DNA of 64,000 nt from an uncultured Eggerthella sp. (GCA_959607715.1 CAUHNN010000009.1:20277-84276), one strand, 5' to 3'. Positions 16,698 through 26,085 are shown, numbered from the stretch's first letter. The notes: a model not told the origin generated them from the sequence alone. Program-made: numbers and translations.

Positions 16698-17356
16698 AAT
16701 CGGATAGGTTCGCCCGGCTTGATGAACAGAAGGCGCATGGAGATGAGCGCCATGTGCTCGGAATCTTCTTTCATGCCGGTCTCGATCCAGCGGACGATGA
16801 CGCCGAGGTACGCCGAAGCGTAGAACGCCACATAATAAGAAACGAACGGATCGGGATCGTTGCGGTACCGTTCGTGGAGAATCGTTTGCACCAAACCGGC
16901 ACAGACCGTGTCGCGCAGACGCTGCCCGAAGCGGACGTCACCGCCGGGACCGAGGGTCGCGTGAAGGAAATCAGCCTGGTTGCGCAGGTAATCGAACAGC
17001 TCGACGAGCACGGGAAGCGGACGATGCTTCACCTGGCACGCAACCACGTCACGCACGCCGAGGGCGCCCATCCGGGATTGGATGCAGCTGATGTCTTCGA
17101 CGATTTCGTCTTCGAAGACCTGCGCCAGATGCTCCTTATCGCGAAAGTGGTTGTAGAACGTGCCGCGATTGAGGTCGGCCGCAGAGCACAGGTCGTTGAC
17201 GGTGATCTGATCGAACCCCTTGGTTTCCATCAGATCGATCAACGCCGAGCGCAGGGCGTTGCGGGAACGCACGATGCGACGATCGACGACGCCGCGAGAC
17301 GGACACGCCGTCGAGCCGACGTTGAGGGCATCTTCCCTCAAAAGAGCTTCGGCCAT
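16694..17356 (-). CDS. TetR/AcrR family regulator of the activase operon
   Basis: A 220-residue repressor. The DNA-binding domain is residues ~28-75 (ALIDLMETKGFDQITVNDLC then ADLNRGTFYNHFRDKEHL, the classic helix-turn-helix ending TFYNHF). The remainder is an all-helical ligand domain of the TetR_C type. Its stop overlaps the activase start by 4 bp, so they are one operon. GAAGGGGAGGG lies ahead of the ATG. A 19-bp perfect palindrome sits 42 bp upstream at the promoter, which indicates autoregulation. The ligand is presumably a CoA ester or hydroxy acid related to the activase pathway. Confidence 0.9.
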   Translation of the reverse strand: MAEALLREDALNVGSTACPSRGVVDRRIVRSRNALRSALIDLMETKGFDQITVNDLCSAADLNRGTFYNHFRDKEHLAQVFEDEIVEDISCIQSRMGALGVRDVVACQVKHRPLPVLVELFDYLRNQADFLHATLGPGGDVRFGQRLRDTVCAGLVQTILHERYRNDPDPFVSYYVAFYASAYLGVIVRWIETGMKEDSEHMALISMRLLFIKPGEPIRL

Positions 17357-17397
17357 GCAGGTACCCTCCCCTTCTTCAATTCAACACCTTGGATAGA

Positions 17398-17416
17398 AAT
17401 GAACAGTCTGTTCATT
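17398..17416. promoter_or_regulatory. TetR operator palindrome
   Basis: AATGAACAGTCTGTTCATT is a perfect 19-bp inverted repeat about a central base. It lies immediately downstream of the -10 box, where a bound dimer would block transcription of tetR-activase. Confidence 0.75.
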
Positions 17417-17425
17417 AACACTCGT

Positions 17426-17454
17426 ATTTTAGCGTCTCCTTGCGTTGGTGTAAA
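17426..17454 (-). promoter_or_regulatory. Promoter of the tetR-activase operon
   Basis: Leftward -35 TTTACA (17454-17449) and -10 TAAAAT (17431-17426), spacing 17 bp, placing the start near 17419 beside the operator. Confidence 0.7.
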
Positions 17455-17601
17455 TGCGCCAAGGAAGGTAGCATTTTCCCAGGGTGCCGCCCATCCCCAG
17501 CAAGAGCCCGCATGACGTTCGCCAGATGGAGTGAGTTTGCTATCCTGTTGAGATGCATCAAGATGCGCTCTGCGCGCAAGCAACCATAGATCGGAGCACT
17601 C

Positions 17602-18966
17602 ATGCAGATTACGCCCGCTGAAATCGATGAAACACTGGCAATGGTCAGCAAGCAGCATCTGGATATCCGCACCATCACGCTGGGATTGAATCTGCGAGGC
17701 TGCACGCACGAAGACGTCGACGTCATGGCAGCCAAGGTCTACGACCGCATGACGTCCGCGGCTGAGAAGCTCGTTCCCACCGCCGAACAGCTCGAGCGTG
17801 AATACGGCATCCCGATCGTCAACAAGCGCATCTCGGTCACGCCGATCGCGGAAATCAGCGCAGCGACCGCCGCAACCGATTTGACCCCCATCGCCCGCGC
17901 GATGGATCGAGCGGCCAAGGAAGTGGGCGTCGACTTCGTCGGCGGCTTCTCCGCGCTCGTCCACAAGGGCGCATCGCGCGCCGACAACAACCTGATGGAT
18001 TCGATTCCCCAGGCGCTCGCCGAAACCGACTTCGTCTGCTCATCGGTCAACGTTGGTTCCACCCGCGCCGGCATCAACATGGATGCGGCGCTGAAGATGG
18101 CGGGCATCGTGAAGAAGGCGGCTGAAGCCACGGCCGATCGCCAGTGCATCGGCGCCGGCAAGCTCGTGGTGTTCTGCAACGCTGTGGAAGACAACCCGTT
18201 CATGGCGGGCGCCTTCCACGGATCGGGCGAAGCCGACGCCGTGGTCAACGTAGGCGTTTCGGGCCCCGGCGTGGTCAACGCGGTTCTGCGCAGCATGCCC
18301 GCCGATGCCGATATGACCGCCATCGCAGAGGCCATCAAGGCAACCGCCTTCAAGATCACCCGCGCCGGCGAGCTGATGGGACGCGAGGCAAGCGCTCGGC
18401 TCGGCGTCCAGAAGGGCATCCTGGACCTTTCGCTTGCACCCACCCCTGCCCGCGGCGACTCCGTGGCCGAGATCCTCGAGGCCATCGGCGTCGGCACGTG
18501 CGGCGGTCCCGGCACCACGGCCGCGCTCGCCATGCTCAACGATGCCGTCAAGAAGGGCGGCGTCATGGCATCGTCTTCGGTCGGCGGCCTTTCCGGCGCG
18601 TTCATCCCCGTTTCCGAGGACGCCGGCATGATCCGCGCCGCCGAAGCGGGCGCACTCAGCCTTGAGAAGCTCGAGGCCATGACCTGCGTGTGCTCGGTCG
18701 GCCTCGATATGATCGCCGTTCCCGGCGACACGAGCGTTGAAGCGATCTTCGGCATCATCGCCGATGAATGCGCCATCGGCATGATCAACAACAAGACCAC
18801 CGCCGTTCGCCTTATCCCCGCCATCGGCAAGAAGGTGGGCGACAAGCTCGACTTCGGCGGCCTTCTTGGTTACGCGCCGGTCATGCCGGTGAACCAGCAC
18901 GCAGGCAGCGTCTTCGCCCACCGCGGCGGACGCATGCCGGCGCCCCTCAATTCGTTGAAGAACTAA
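17602..18966 (+). CDS. DUF711 / PFL family protein (UPF0210)
   Basis: A 454-residue cytosolic protein of the UPF0210 family, conserved in Gram-positives and archaea; crystal structures show a pyruvate formate-lyase-like barrel but the biochemical role is unknown. Characteristic stretches are DIRTITLGLNLRGC, SVTPIAEISAA, FVGGFSALVHKG, and GLDMIAVPGDTS near the C-terminus. In many genomes it follows an ACT-domain partner (UPF0237); none is present here. ATG at 17602 comes after GGAGCACTC. It stands alone, ending before a strong GC hairpin. Low-complexity or transfer signs are absent. Confidence 0.88.
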   Translation: MQITPAEIDETLAMVSKQHLDIRTITLGLNLRGCTHEDVDVMAAKVYDRMTSAAEKLVPTAEQLEREYGIPIVNKRISVTPIAEISAATAATDLTPIARAMDRAAKEVGVDFVGGFSALVHKGASRADNNLMDSIPQALAETDFVCSSVNVGSTRAGINMDAALKMAGIVKKAAEATADRQCIGAGKLVVFCNAVEDNPFMAGAFHGSGEADAVVNVGVSGPGVVNAVLRSMPADADMTAIAEAIKATAFKITRAGELMGREASARLGVQKGILDLSLAPTPARGDSVAEILEAIGVGTCGGPGTTAALAMLNDAVKKGGVMASSSVGGLSGAFIPVSEDAGMIRAAEAGALSLEKLEAMTCVCSVGLDMIAVPGDTSVEAIFGIIADECAIGMINNKTTAVRLIPAIGKKVGDKLDFGGLLGYAPVMPVNQHAGSVFAHRGGRMPAPLNSLKN

Positions 18967-18978
18967 TCACGCGCTCTA

Positions 18979-19003
18979 GGGCTACCGCCCGTGGCGGTAG
19001 CCC
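18979..19003 (+). terminator. Terminator after the DUF711 gene
   Basis: GGGCTACCGCC (18979-18989) and GGCGGTAGCCC (18993-19003) form an 11-bp stem with a 3-nt loop, 12 bp past the stop codon; T-run is short (TT). Confidence 0.75.
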
Positions 19004-19060
19004 TTCGTGTAGGCATAACCTTCGCGTGCTGACGCCCAATCAGCGAAAAATACACGAGCG

Positions 19061-19372
19061 CTATATTCTCCAGGCGGCTGCGCCCTCAATCGAAATGTCT
19101 TTCACGCCGAGAAACGAGCGCAAGCCGAAGCGCACTTCATCTTCAAGCTCGACCTCGCGGCTCAGCACGAGAAGCTGCCCGATGGGAGTCTCGTAGATAC
19201 CGCACGCCTTGCTTCGAACCGCCTCGATATCTTTCGCCCTGACGAAACGTGCGGACAGTTCCGTCATGTCGACGCAACACCCCTTCGGGTTGACGGCCTC
19301 AAGCGCAATAACGGTGAACCCCTTGCGCTTCATATAGTCAATGAGCTCCTGATCGAGCACGATATGAGCCAC
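19061..19372 (-). CDS. CC-motif (CC/Se) family small protein
   Basis: A 103-residue protein with the vicinal cysteines NPKGCCVDMTEL at residues ~28-40, following a beta strand (FTVIALEAV). The pattern (short alpha-beta lead, strand, GCC) matches the small CC/Se motif family in which some homologues carry selenocysteine in place of one cysteine. The rest forms a Fe-S-assembly (HesB-like) style beta domain. A redox or metal-binding role is expected from the family; nothing specific is known. Convergent with DUF711. Weak ribosome site AAAGGAGA upstream. Confidence 0.6.
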   Translation of the reverse strand: MAHIVLDQELIDYMKRKGFTVIALEAVNPKGCCVDMTELSARFVRAKDIEAVRSKACGIYETPIGQLLVLSREVELEDEVRFGLRSFLGVKDISIEGAAAWRI

Positions 19373-19459
19373 AGCGTCTCCTTTCCTTGGGCTGCCATCC
19401 GCTAGGCGATCAACGGAGAACTCGTCTGCCCCTAAAGAGCAATCGACGCGACCGCACGA

Positions 19460-20206
19460 TTAGGAGCGCCCGCCGAAAAACGCGCGGACAAGATACTCCA
19501 CGTTGCCCTCAGGACCCTTGATGGGCGATTCCACCACGCCGTCCACCACAAAGCCCGCCTCTTCCAGCGCGACATTCACCTCGTCAACCACGCGAAGACG
19601 CACCGCCTCGCTTTTGACCACACCGCGCTCGGTTTCCTCATGACGGCTCTCGAACTGAGGCTTTATCAGCCCCAAGAACACACTGCCCTCATGACACAGC
19701 GAGGCGAACACCCCTGCAAGCTGCGCCAACCCGATGAAACTCAAATCGCATACCACCACGTCGAAGGGCGCACCGAGCTCGGCGGGATCGGCAAGGCGGA
19801 TGTTGGTGCGCTCGAAGACGGATACCCGCGCATCTTGGCGCAAGATCCAGGCAAGCTGGCCGTAGTTGACGTCGACGCACGCCACGCTCGCCGCGCCTGC
19901 CTTCAACAGGCAATCGGTGAAGCCGCCGGTGGAAGATCCAACATCGATGCACGAACACCCCCGTACATCCTGGCCGAAGTGATCGAGCGCGCCCTGAAGC
20001 TTATGCCCGCCGCGCGACACGAACTTCTTGGCGTTCTTGACGAAGATGTCCGCATCCGCGCGCACCTTCAGCGCCGCACTGGAAACGTACACGTCGTCGA
20101 CGCGCACCTCTCGCGCGATCACCGCGCGCAGCGCCGCCTCTACATCGGGGAAGTAACCCTGCTCGACAAGCAGCTCGTCAAGGCGCACTTTAGGTTGCTT
20201 GGCCAT
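19460..20206 (-). CDS. tlyA: TlyA family rRNA 2'-O-methyltransferase
   Basis: A 248-residue protein with an N-terminal S4 RNA-binding domain (VRLDELLVEQGYFPDVEAA) and a FtsJ/RrmJ SAM-methyltransferase domain from about residue 65 (DVGSSTGGFTDCLLKAGA is the SAM loop; KPQFE and GPEGNVEYL follow). TlyA methylates cytidines in 16S and 23S rRNA and sets capreomycin sensitivity in mycobacteria. It begins 6 bp after the ligA stop and is the last gene of the glmS-acpS-nnrD-ligA-tlyA operon. Confidence 0.93.
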   Translation of the reverse strand: MAKQPKVRLDELLVEQGYFPDVEAALRAVIAREVRVDDVYVSSAALKVRADADIFVKNAKKFVSRGGHKLQGALDHFGQDVRGCSCIDVGSSTGGFTDCLLKAGAASVACVDVNYGQLAWILRQDARVSVFERTNIRLADPAELGAPFDVVVCDLSFIGLAQLAGVFASLCHEGSVFLGLIKPQFESRHEETERGVVKSEAVRLRVVDEVNVALEEAGFVVDGVVESPIKGPEGNVEYLVRAFFGGRS

Positions 20207-20212
20207 GTGCCC

Positions 20213-22366
20213 CTACCCTTCCGACGGCTCGTCGCCGAACAATCCAGCGCCTTCAGCGCGCTCATCGGCATCAGGCACCACACCGGTTTGCGCGATCTGC
20301 AGGAAATCACGCTCGGTCAGGATGGGAACACCCAGCGATTCGGCCTTGGTGCGCTTCGATCCCGCCGCCTCGCCGCAGATCACGTAGCTCGTCTTCTTCG
20401 AAACGCTGCCCGACACCTTGGCGCCGAATTCCTTCAAGACGGCGCCCGCCTGATCGCGCGTCATTCCCGACTCGACCAGGCTCCCCGTCAGCACGAACGT
20501 AAGCCCCGCAAGCGTTTGGGGTTTGGTGGCAACACGCGCCTGCTCGGCAACGGTGACGCCAGCCGCAGCCAGGCGCGCGATAACCGCCTGGTTGTCGTCA
20601 GTAGCGAAGAAGTCGACCAGGCTCTGCGCGATCACCGAACCAACGCCGTCGATCGCAGCCAGATCCTCAACACGCGCACGCGAAAGAAGTTCAACCGACG
20701 GATAGGCGCGCACAATGGCCTCGGCCATGGTTTTGCCCACGTGGCGAACGCCCAAGCCGAACAATACGCGCGCGAGCGAACGCGACTTGCTTTCCTCGAT
20801 CGCCGCGATGATCTTCTTCGCGACCACCGGACCCAGCACGATCGGCTCGCCCTTGGAATTGGTACGCCCCATATCGAGTGAGGAAAGACTCTCTTCGGTG
20901 AGGTCGTAGAAGTCGGCCACGTCGGTCAGGCGGCCCGACTCGATCAATCGCATGATGATTTCGTCGCCCAAGCCCTCGATGTCAAGCGCCCCGCGGCTCG
21001 CCCAGTGGGTCAACCTCTCGTGAGCCTGCGCGGGACAATCGATGGAAACGCAGCGATACGCAGCTTCACCTTCCTCGCGAACGAGCGGCGATCCGCAGCT
21101 CGGGCAGGTGCTGGGCATCGTCCACTTCTGCGCGTCAGCGGGACGAAGCGAAAGAATGGGGGCGAGCACTTCGGGAATGACGTCGCCGGCTTTTCGAACG
21201 ATGACCGTATCGCCGATGCGCACATCCTTACGCTGCACCTCATCTTCGTTGTGAAGCGTCGCGCGCGCAACGGTGGAGCCGGCAACCAGCACCGGATCGA
21301 GCTCGGCGACCGGCGTGCAGGCACCCGTACGGCCCACCTGAATGGTGATATCGCGCAGCACCGTGGTCTTTTCCTCGGGCGGAAACTTGTAGGCAATGGC
21401 CCATCGCGGGGCGCGCGCCGTGTACCCGAGCTCATGCTGAAGCGCGAAGGAATCAACCTTCACCACCACACCGTCGATTTCGTAGGGTAGATCGGCGCGC
21501 TTTTCCAGGCAATCCCTGCAGAAATCACGAACCTCGGCCCGCGTCGTGCAGCGCTTGACGTCGGGATTCACATGGAACCCGCACGCACGAAGCCACGAAA
21601 GAAGCTCCCACTGGCCTTCAGCGCGGATGGATGCGTCATGGGCAATGGCGTACATGAACGTGGAAAGCTCGCGTTCGGCGGTGATGGAGGCGTCCTTCTG
21701 GCGAAGGCTGCCCGCCGCCGCATTGCGAGGATTGGCGAAGCTGCGCCCTCCCTGTTCTTCAGCCTGCGCGTTCAGGGCATCGAAGCTGGCCTTGGACAGG
21801 TAGATCTCGCCACGAACCTCGATCGAGGGCACGTCAGCGCGCACGAGGGCCGCGCCCTCGTCCATCAGACGCAGAGGAACATCGCGAACCGTCCTTACAT
21901 TGACCGTCACGTCTTCGCCGGTGGTTCCATCGCCGCGCGTCGCCGCACGAACGAGCTTGCCATCCGCATACGTCAACGCCAACGACGAGCCATCGATCTT
22001 GAGCTCGCACACGAGCGGCGGAAGTTCGCCAAGCGCATCTTCCACGCGATCCATCCACTCATCGAGCTCGGGAATATCCATGGCGTTGTCGAGCGAGTAC
22101 ATGCGCTCTTCATGAACGACCGGTTCGAACTGGTTAGACGCTTCCCCGCCGATGCGCTGGGTAGGCGACGTAGGATCGAGCAGCTCGGGATGGGCCTGCT
22201 CGATGTCGCGAAGCTCGCGCATGAGCGAATCGAAGACCGCATCGGAAACCTCAGGGTCGTCGAGCACGTAGTAACGATGAGTGTGGTATTCGATTTCCCT
22301 GCGCAGCGAGACAACGCGCTGGGCAAGGGATTCTTCACCTGATTGTGCGAAATCGGCACTGGTCAT
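20213..22366 (-). CDS. ligA: NAD-dependent DNA ligase
   Basis: A 717-residue replicative ligase joining Okazaki fragments. The adenylated lysine is in CELKIDGSSLAL; the Ia domain, OB fold (RTGACTPVAELDPV), the four-cysteine zinc finger (CPSCGSPL then CVSIDCPA), helix-hairpin-helix repeats (VEDLAAIDGVGSVIAQSL) and a C-terminal BRCT domain (LAGLTFVLTGSL) are all in order. An acidic tail (DADERAEGAGLFG) extends past BRCT, not essential. Full-length and intact; essential in bacteria lacking ATP ligase. Confidence 0.96.
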   Translation of the reverse strand: MTSADFAQSGEESLAQRVVSLRREIEYHTHRYYVLDDPEVSDAVFDSLMRELRDIEQAHPELLDPTSPTQRIGGEASNQFEPVVHEERMYSLDNAMDIPELDEWMDRVEDALGELPPLVCELKIDGSSLALTYADGKLVRAATRGDGTTGEDVTVNVRTVRDVPLRLMDEGAALVRADVPSIEVRGEIYLSKASFDALNAQAEEQGGRSFANPRNAAAGSLRQKDASITAERELSTFMYAIAHDASIRAEGQWELLSWLRACGFHVNPDVKRCTTRAEVRDFCRDCLEKRADLPYEIDGVVVKVDSFALQHELGYTARAPRWAIAYKFPPEEKTTVLRDITIQVGRTGACTPVAELDPVLVAGSTVARATLHNEDEVQRKDVRIGDTVIVRKAGDVIPEVLAPILSLRPADAQKWTMPSTCPSCGSPLVREEGEAAYRCVSIDCPAQAHERLTHWASRGALDIEGLGDEIIMRLIESGRLTDVADFYDLTEESLSSLDMGRTNSKGEPIVLGPVVAKKIIAAIEESKSRSLARVLFGLGVRHVGKTMAEAIVRAYPSVELLSRARVEDLAAIDGVGSVIAQSLVDFFATDDNQAVIARLAAAGVTVAEQARVATKPQTLAGLTFVLTGSLVESGMTRDQAGAVLKEFGAKVSGSVSKKTSYVICGEAAGSKRTKAESLGVPILTERDFLQIAQTGVVPDADERAEGAGLFGDEPSEG

Positions 22367-22402
22367 GTAAGTAGATTCCTTCCGGAAAGGGACGACTGTC
22401 GC

Positions 22403-23296
22403 CTAGGCGCTTCGAAGCGCCAGAAAATCCATGATAGCGCGTGGGATGGACGCAAGCACTTCTTCGGCGCAAACGCTCACGATACCGTATGTCCCCTGCG
22501 CGACGCATCCCGCATGCGCGTGAAGCGAGGCGCCCAGGACGGCGGCGTCGAAGGGGTCGACGCCCTGCGCCAGCAAGCCGCCGATTAGACCCGCAAGAAC
22601 ATCGCCGGTGCCCGCCTTCGCGAGGGCGGCAGTGCCGGAATCGACGACGTGCGCCTCATGATCCCGATCGGGAGCGGCAACGATCGTGACAGGCCCCTTG
22701 AGCACGACGATGGATTCATAGCATGCGGCAAGCGCACCGGCGAACGCACGGCGCGCGTCGACCGATGAAGGATCAGCAAGCGCTATGCCGTACGGAGCGC
22801 CCAAACGCGCCGCTTCCCCTTCATGGGGCGTCAAAACGCAGGACCTGCCCTTCGCGCGGCGCTTCGCAAAACAGGCATGGTACTTGGGCTTGACAAGGAA
22901 CCCAAGCGCTCCGCCGTCTATCAGCAGCGGAGACTTCACGCGCTTGATGGCGTTCTTGACCAGCGGCTCCAACGCAGGATCAGGCGCGAACCCGGGTCCG
23001 ATCGCGACGGCTCCGGGACCGTTCGGGCCAACAGCGCCTTCAGGGTCGAAAGCGTCGAAGGACGACACCACGAGCGAAGGGCGATACGCCTGGATGCGCG
23101 AGACATTGGGCAAGGCAGTGAAGACCTGGGTGTATCCCGCTCCTGCCAGCTGAGAAGCGTGAGCGGCAAGGCACGCAGCACCGGGATAGCGCGCCGACCC
23201 TGCCACCACGACCGCCTTCCCTCGCGAATACTTATGCGCATCAGAAGCGGGGACGGGAATCAGCGCGGAAAGATGGGCGTCGTCGTACAAGCCCAT
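22403..23296 (-). CDS. nnrD: ADP-dependent NAD(P)H-hydrate dehydratase
   Basis: A 297-residue enzyme repairing hydrated NADH and NADPH, of the ribokinase-like CARKD/YjeF-C family. Motifs: KYSRGKAVVVAGS near the start, the nucleotide-binding loop AGTGDVLAGLIGGLLAQG, and VLTPHEGEAARLG. The epimerase (NnrE) domain is absent, so this is the stand-alone dehydratase. AAGGAGG precedes the ATG. It lies between acpS and ligA in the operon; AcpS-NnrD pairing is widespread in bacteria. Confidence 0.92.
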   Translation of the reverse strand: MGLYDDAHLSALIPVPASDAHKYSRGKAVVVAGSARYPGAACLAAHASQLAGAGYTQVFTALPNVSRIQAYRPSLVVSSFDAFDPEGAVGPNGPGAVAIGPGFAPDPALEPLVKNAIKRVKSPLLIDGGALGFLVKPKYHACFAKRRAKGRSCVLTPHEGEAARLGAPYGIALADPSSVDARRAFAGALAACYESIVVLKGPVTIVAAPDRDHEAHVVDSGTAALAKAGTGDVLAGLIGGLLAQGVDPFDAAVLGASLHAHAGCVAQGTYGIVSVCAEEVLASIPRAIMDFLALRSA

Positions 23297-23352
23297 GCAA
23301 CACTACCTCCTTAAACGAATGCGCCCCGCAACGCATACGGGGCGCACATCGA

Positions 23353-24003
23353 TTACCTTTCTTCACCAAGGCCGTCGTCGACGGAGCCGGGCGCGTCGTC
23401 GAGCCAGGCGCGCGCCTCCTTGAAGCGGCGCGTCAGTTCTTTGGTCGGGTCGACCTTCTCGTGCTCTTCCACGCGAGCGTCGCCGGTGAGGGCCAAGGCA
23501 CAGGCAACGGCTTCGACGTGCGTATAGGAAAGGGACAGCGGCAATTCGACAATCCCCTTTTCACGCGCTATCCGCGCCGCATTGCCCGAAAGCCGGACGC
23601 GAGGCTTTCCCTTTGCGTTCAGGACGACCTCCACATCGCGCAGGCCGATGCCCTCCGAAAAGCCGGTGCCAAGCGCCTTGAGCACCGCCTCTTTCGCGGC
23701 GAAACGCGTTGCGTAATGGAATTCGGGCGTGGTGTGCTTATCGCAATAGTCCTGCTCAGCCTGAGAGAAGGCACGCTTGGCGAAAGCGGGCGATCGCCTC
23801 AAGATCGCGCGAATGCGCTCGACCTCGACGATATCGACGCCCATGGAAACGCTTTCCTTAAGCGCTGCAGGAACGCGCGCAGGCGAATCGCCCGATGCAG
23901 AAGCCGCGCCATCCTGTCCAGAGGGCTGCTCGGCTTCGCTCCCCTTCACAAGCTGTCGAGATGGCTGCCCAGCCTCAAAGGCATTATCGGATTCGAAACC
24001 CAT
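23353..24003 (-). CDS. acpS: Holo-[acyl-carrier-protein] synthase (possible N-terminal extension)
   Basis: AcpS transfers 4'-phosphopantetheine from CoA to acyl carrier protein. The catalytic domain starts at MGVDIVEVERIRAIL (residue 54; position 23844) with the metal-ligand Asp in that motif and FAAKEAVLKALG further on. Two starts compete: 24003 gives a Ser/Glu/Gly-rich 53-residue extension with no Shine-Dalgarno but only 6 bp after glmS stop; 23844 has AAGGAAAG at proper spacing and gives the family's normal N-terminus. The downstream start is more likely. A C-terminal extension of ~45 acidic residues is also present. Confidence 0.9.
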   Translation of the reverse strand: MGFESDNAFEAGQPSRQLVKGSEAEQPSGQDGAASASGDSPARVPAALKESVSMGVDIVEVERIRAILRRSPAFAKRAFSQAEQDYCDKHTTPEFHYATRFAAKEAVLKALGTGFSEGIGLRDVEVVLNAKGKPRVRLSGNAARIAREKGIVELPLSLSYTHVEAVACALALTGDARVEEHEKVDPTKELTRRFKEARAWLDDAPGSVDDGLGEER

Positions 24004-24009
24004 AGAGCG

Positions 24010-25836
24010 CTACTCGACCGTGACGGATTTGGCCAGATTGCGCGGCTGATCAACATCGCAACCGCGAGACACCGCTACGGCACGCGCGAGCAGCTGCAGC
24101 GGAACGCTGGCCGTAATGGGAACGAACGTGTCGCGCACCTTCGGGATGTAGATGACGTGGTCGGCCACCTTCTTCACGTTTTCATCGTCTTCGGTGGCGA
24201 TGGCGATGACGCGCGCACCCCTCGACTTCGATTCCTCGAGATTGGAAATGGTCTTGTCGTAGGTGGGGCTCTGCGTCACCACCGCGACGATGGGGAACCC
24301 TTCATCGAGCAGCGCGATGGGGCCGTGCTTCATTTCGCCGGCAGCGTAAGCTTCGGCATGAATGTAGCTGATCTCCTTGAGCTTGAGGGCGCCTTCGTAG
24401 CACGTGGCCTCGCCCAGACCGCGGCCGATATAGAGGCACGAGGAGCGCCGCTCGAAGAACGGGACCGCCGCTTCGACCGATTCGTTGACCGACTGAAGAA
24501 TCTCTTCGATCTGATCGGCGGTATCGGCAAGCTCGCTGAACAGCACGCGCGTGGTGTGGGCCGTGAACTCGCCCTTAACGCGAGCGAGCATCATAGCCAG
24601 AAGCGTCAAGCTGACAACCTGGCCGATGAAGGACTTCGTAGAGGCAACGGCGATTTCCTTGTTCGCCTTGGTGTAGATGACGCCATCGGATTCGCGAGCG
24701 ACCGGCGAGCCGATGACATTGGTGATGCCGAAGACCTTCGCACCCTTGATGCGCGCATCGCGGATGGCGGCAAGGGTGTCGGCCGTTTCACCCGACTGGG
24801 AAACGGCGACGACCATGGTGGTCGGCGTGATGATGGGGTTGCGGTAGCGGAATTCGCTCGCAACCTCGACCTCGGTGGGGATGCGCGCCCACCCTTCGAT
24901 AAGGTTCTTGGCGATGAGGCCGGCATGGTAGGACGTGCCGCAGCCGATGATGTAGACGCGATCGACGAAGTTGAGCTCCTGACGCGACAGAGTCAACTCG
25001 TCGATGACGATTTCGTTGCCGTCCATGCGCCCGGCAAGCGTGTCGCGCACGACGCGCGGCTGCTCGTGGATTTCCTTGAGCATGAAATCGGGGTAGCCGC
25101 CCTTTTCGGCGACGTCGATATCCCAGTCCACATGCGTCACTTCGGGCTCGATGGCGTTACCCTCTTCATCGAAGTAGTCGATGCGGTCGGTATGCATGAC
25201 GGCGAACTGGTCGTCTTCCAGGATCACCACGTCGCGCGTGGCATCGATGAGCGCAATGATGTCGGAGGCAACGTAGCTGCCATTCTCGCCGTGGCCCAAA
25301 ACGATGGGGGAATCCTTGCGCGAAACCACGATAGTGTCGGGATCCTTGTCGCAGATGACGGCGATGCCGTAGGCACCCGCCAAACGGGAAGCGGCATAGC
25401 GAACGGCGGCAAGCAGGTCGCCCTCGTAGGCTTCTTCGACCAGGTGGGCAACGACTTCGGTGTCGGTTTCGGAAGCGAAGACGTGGCCCTTGGCCTGAAG
25501 CTCTTCGCGAAGCTCGACGTAGTTTTCGATGATGCCGTTATGGACGACGGCGATGGAGCCATCGCAGCTGACGTGGGGATGGGCATTGCGCTCGCTCGGC
25601 ATACCGTGGGTCGCCCAGCGCGTATGGCCGATGCCGCACCCACCCAGGCAATCGGCGCTGCCCACGGCGGAATCAAGCTCGGAAACCTTGCCCAGACGGC
25701 GTACGACGTTGATGGTGGAACCATCGTCAACGGCGATGCCCGCAGAATCATAACCGCGGTATTCGAGACGCTTGAGGCCCTCGATCAGGACATCCTTGGC
25801 CTGCAGCGAACCCGTGAAGCCAACAATTCCGCACAT
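24010..25836 (-). CDS. glmS: Glutamine--fructose-6-phosphate aminotransferase (isomerizing)
   Basis: A 608-residue enzyme making glucosamine-6-phosphate, the first step to UDP-GlcNAc for peptidoglycan and for the surface polysaccharide encoded at 32-47 kb. The N-terminal Ntn glutaminase has Cys2 (MCGIVGFTG) and HTRWATHGMPSERNAHPH; two SIS sugar-isomerase domains follow (~285-425, SQSGETADTLAA; ~455-590), ending PRNLAKSVTVE, the conserved C-terminal tail. AAGGAG lies upstream of ATG. No glmS ribozyme is visible in the short upstream region. First gene of the five-gene operon. Confidence 0.97.
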   Translation of the reverse strand: MCGIVGFTGSLQAKDVLIEGLKRLEYRGYDSAGIAVDDGSTINVVRRLGKVSELDSAVGSADCLGGCGIGHTRWATHGMPSERNAHPHVSCDGSIAVVHNGIIENYVELREELQAKGHVFASETDTEVVAHLVEEAYEGDLLAAVRYAASRLAGAYGIAVICDKDPDTIVVSRKDSPIVLGHGENGSYVASDIIALIDATRDVVILEDDQFAVMHTDRIDYFDEEGNAIEPEVTHVDWDIDVAEKGGYPDFMLKEIHEQPRVVRDTLAGRMDGNEIVIDELTLSRQELNFVDRVYIIGCGTSYHAGLIAKNLIEGWARIPTEVEVASEFRYRNPIITPTTMVVAVSQSGETADTLAAIRDARIKGAKVFGITNVIGSPVARESDGVIYTKANKEIAVASTKSFIGQVVSLTLLAMMLARVKGEFTAHTTRVLFSELADTADQIEEILQSVNESVEAAVPFFERRSSCLYIGRGLGEATCYEGALKLKEISYIHAEAYAAGEMKHGPIALLDEGFPIVAVVTQSPTYDKTISNLEESKSRGARVIAIATEDDENVKKVADHVIYIPKVRDTFVPITASVPLQLLARAVAVSRGCDVDQPRNLAKSVTVE

Positions 25837-26085
25837 ATAAGTACTCCTTAATCAGAAACGGCGCGCCGGCATGCGGGCCACCAATAAAATGCACACGAGC
25901 GAGGCGTGCGTGAGTGTGAATTCGTTCAGTCAGTCGATTTTACCGTATGAATCCGAACGGCGATGCATTCGGCACGGTATCCACAATTCACGCCGAAATA
26001 GCTTTTCGCCCGGTAAAGCGAATGATTGCGGACGGATTGTTCGGGTAGAATCGAAATGATCCAGACCATTATGAAGGGACTCACC

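Noticed and set aside
23461..25851. 796-residue open frame opposite acpS and glmS
   Set aside because: Antisense of two well-identified genes with full motif sets; composition is typical of a shadow frame.
25837..26085. glmS ribozyme upstream of glmS
   Set aside because: The space between glmS and the divergent surface gene is short and shows no glmS ribozyme core; the family is mostly limited to Firmicutes.
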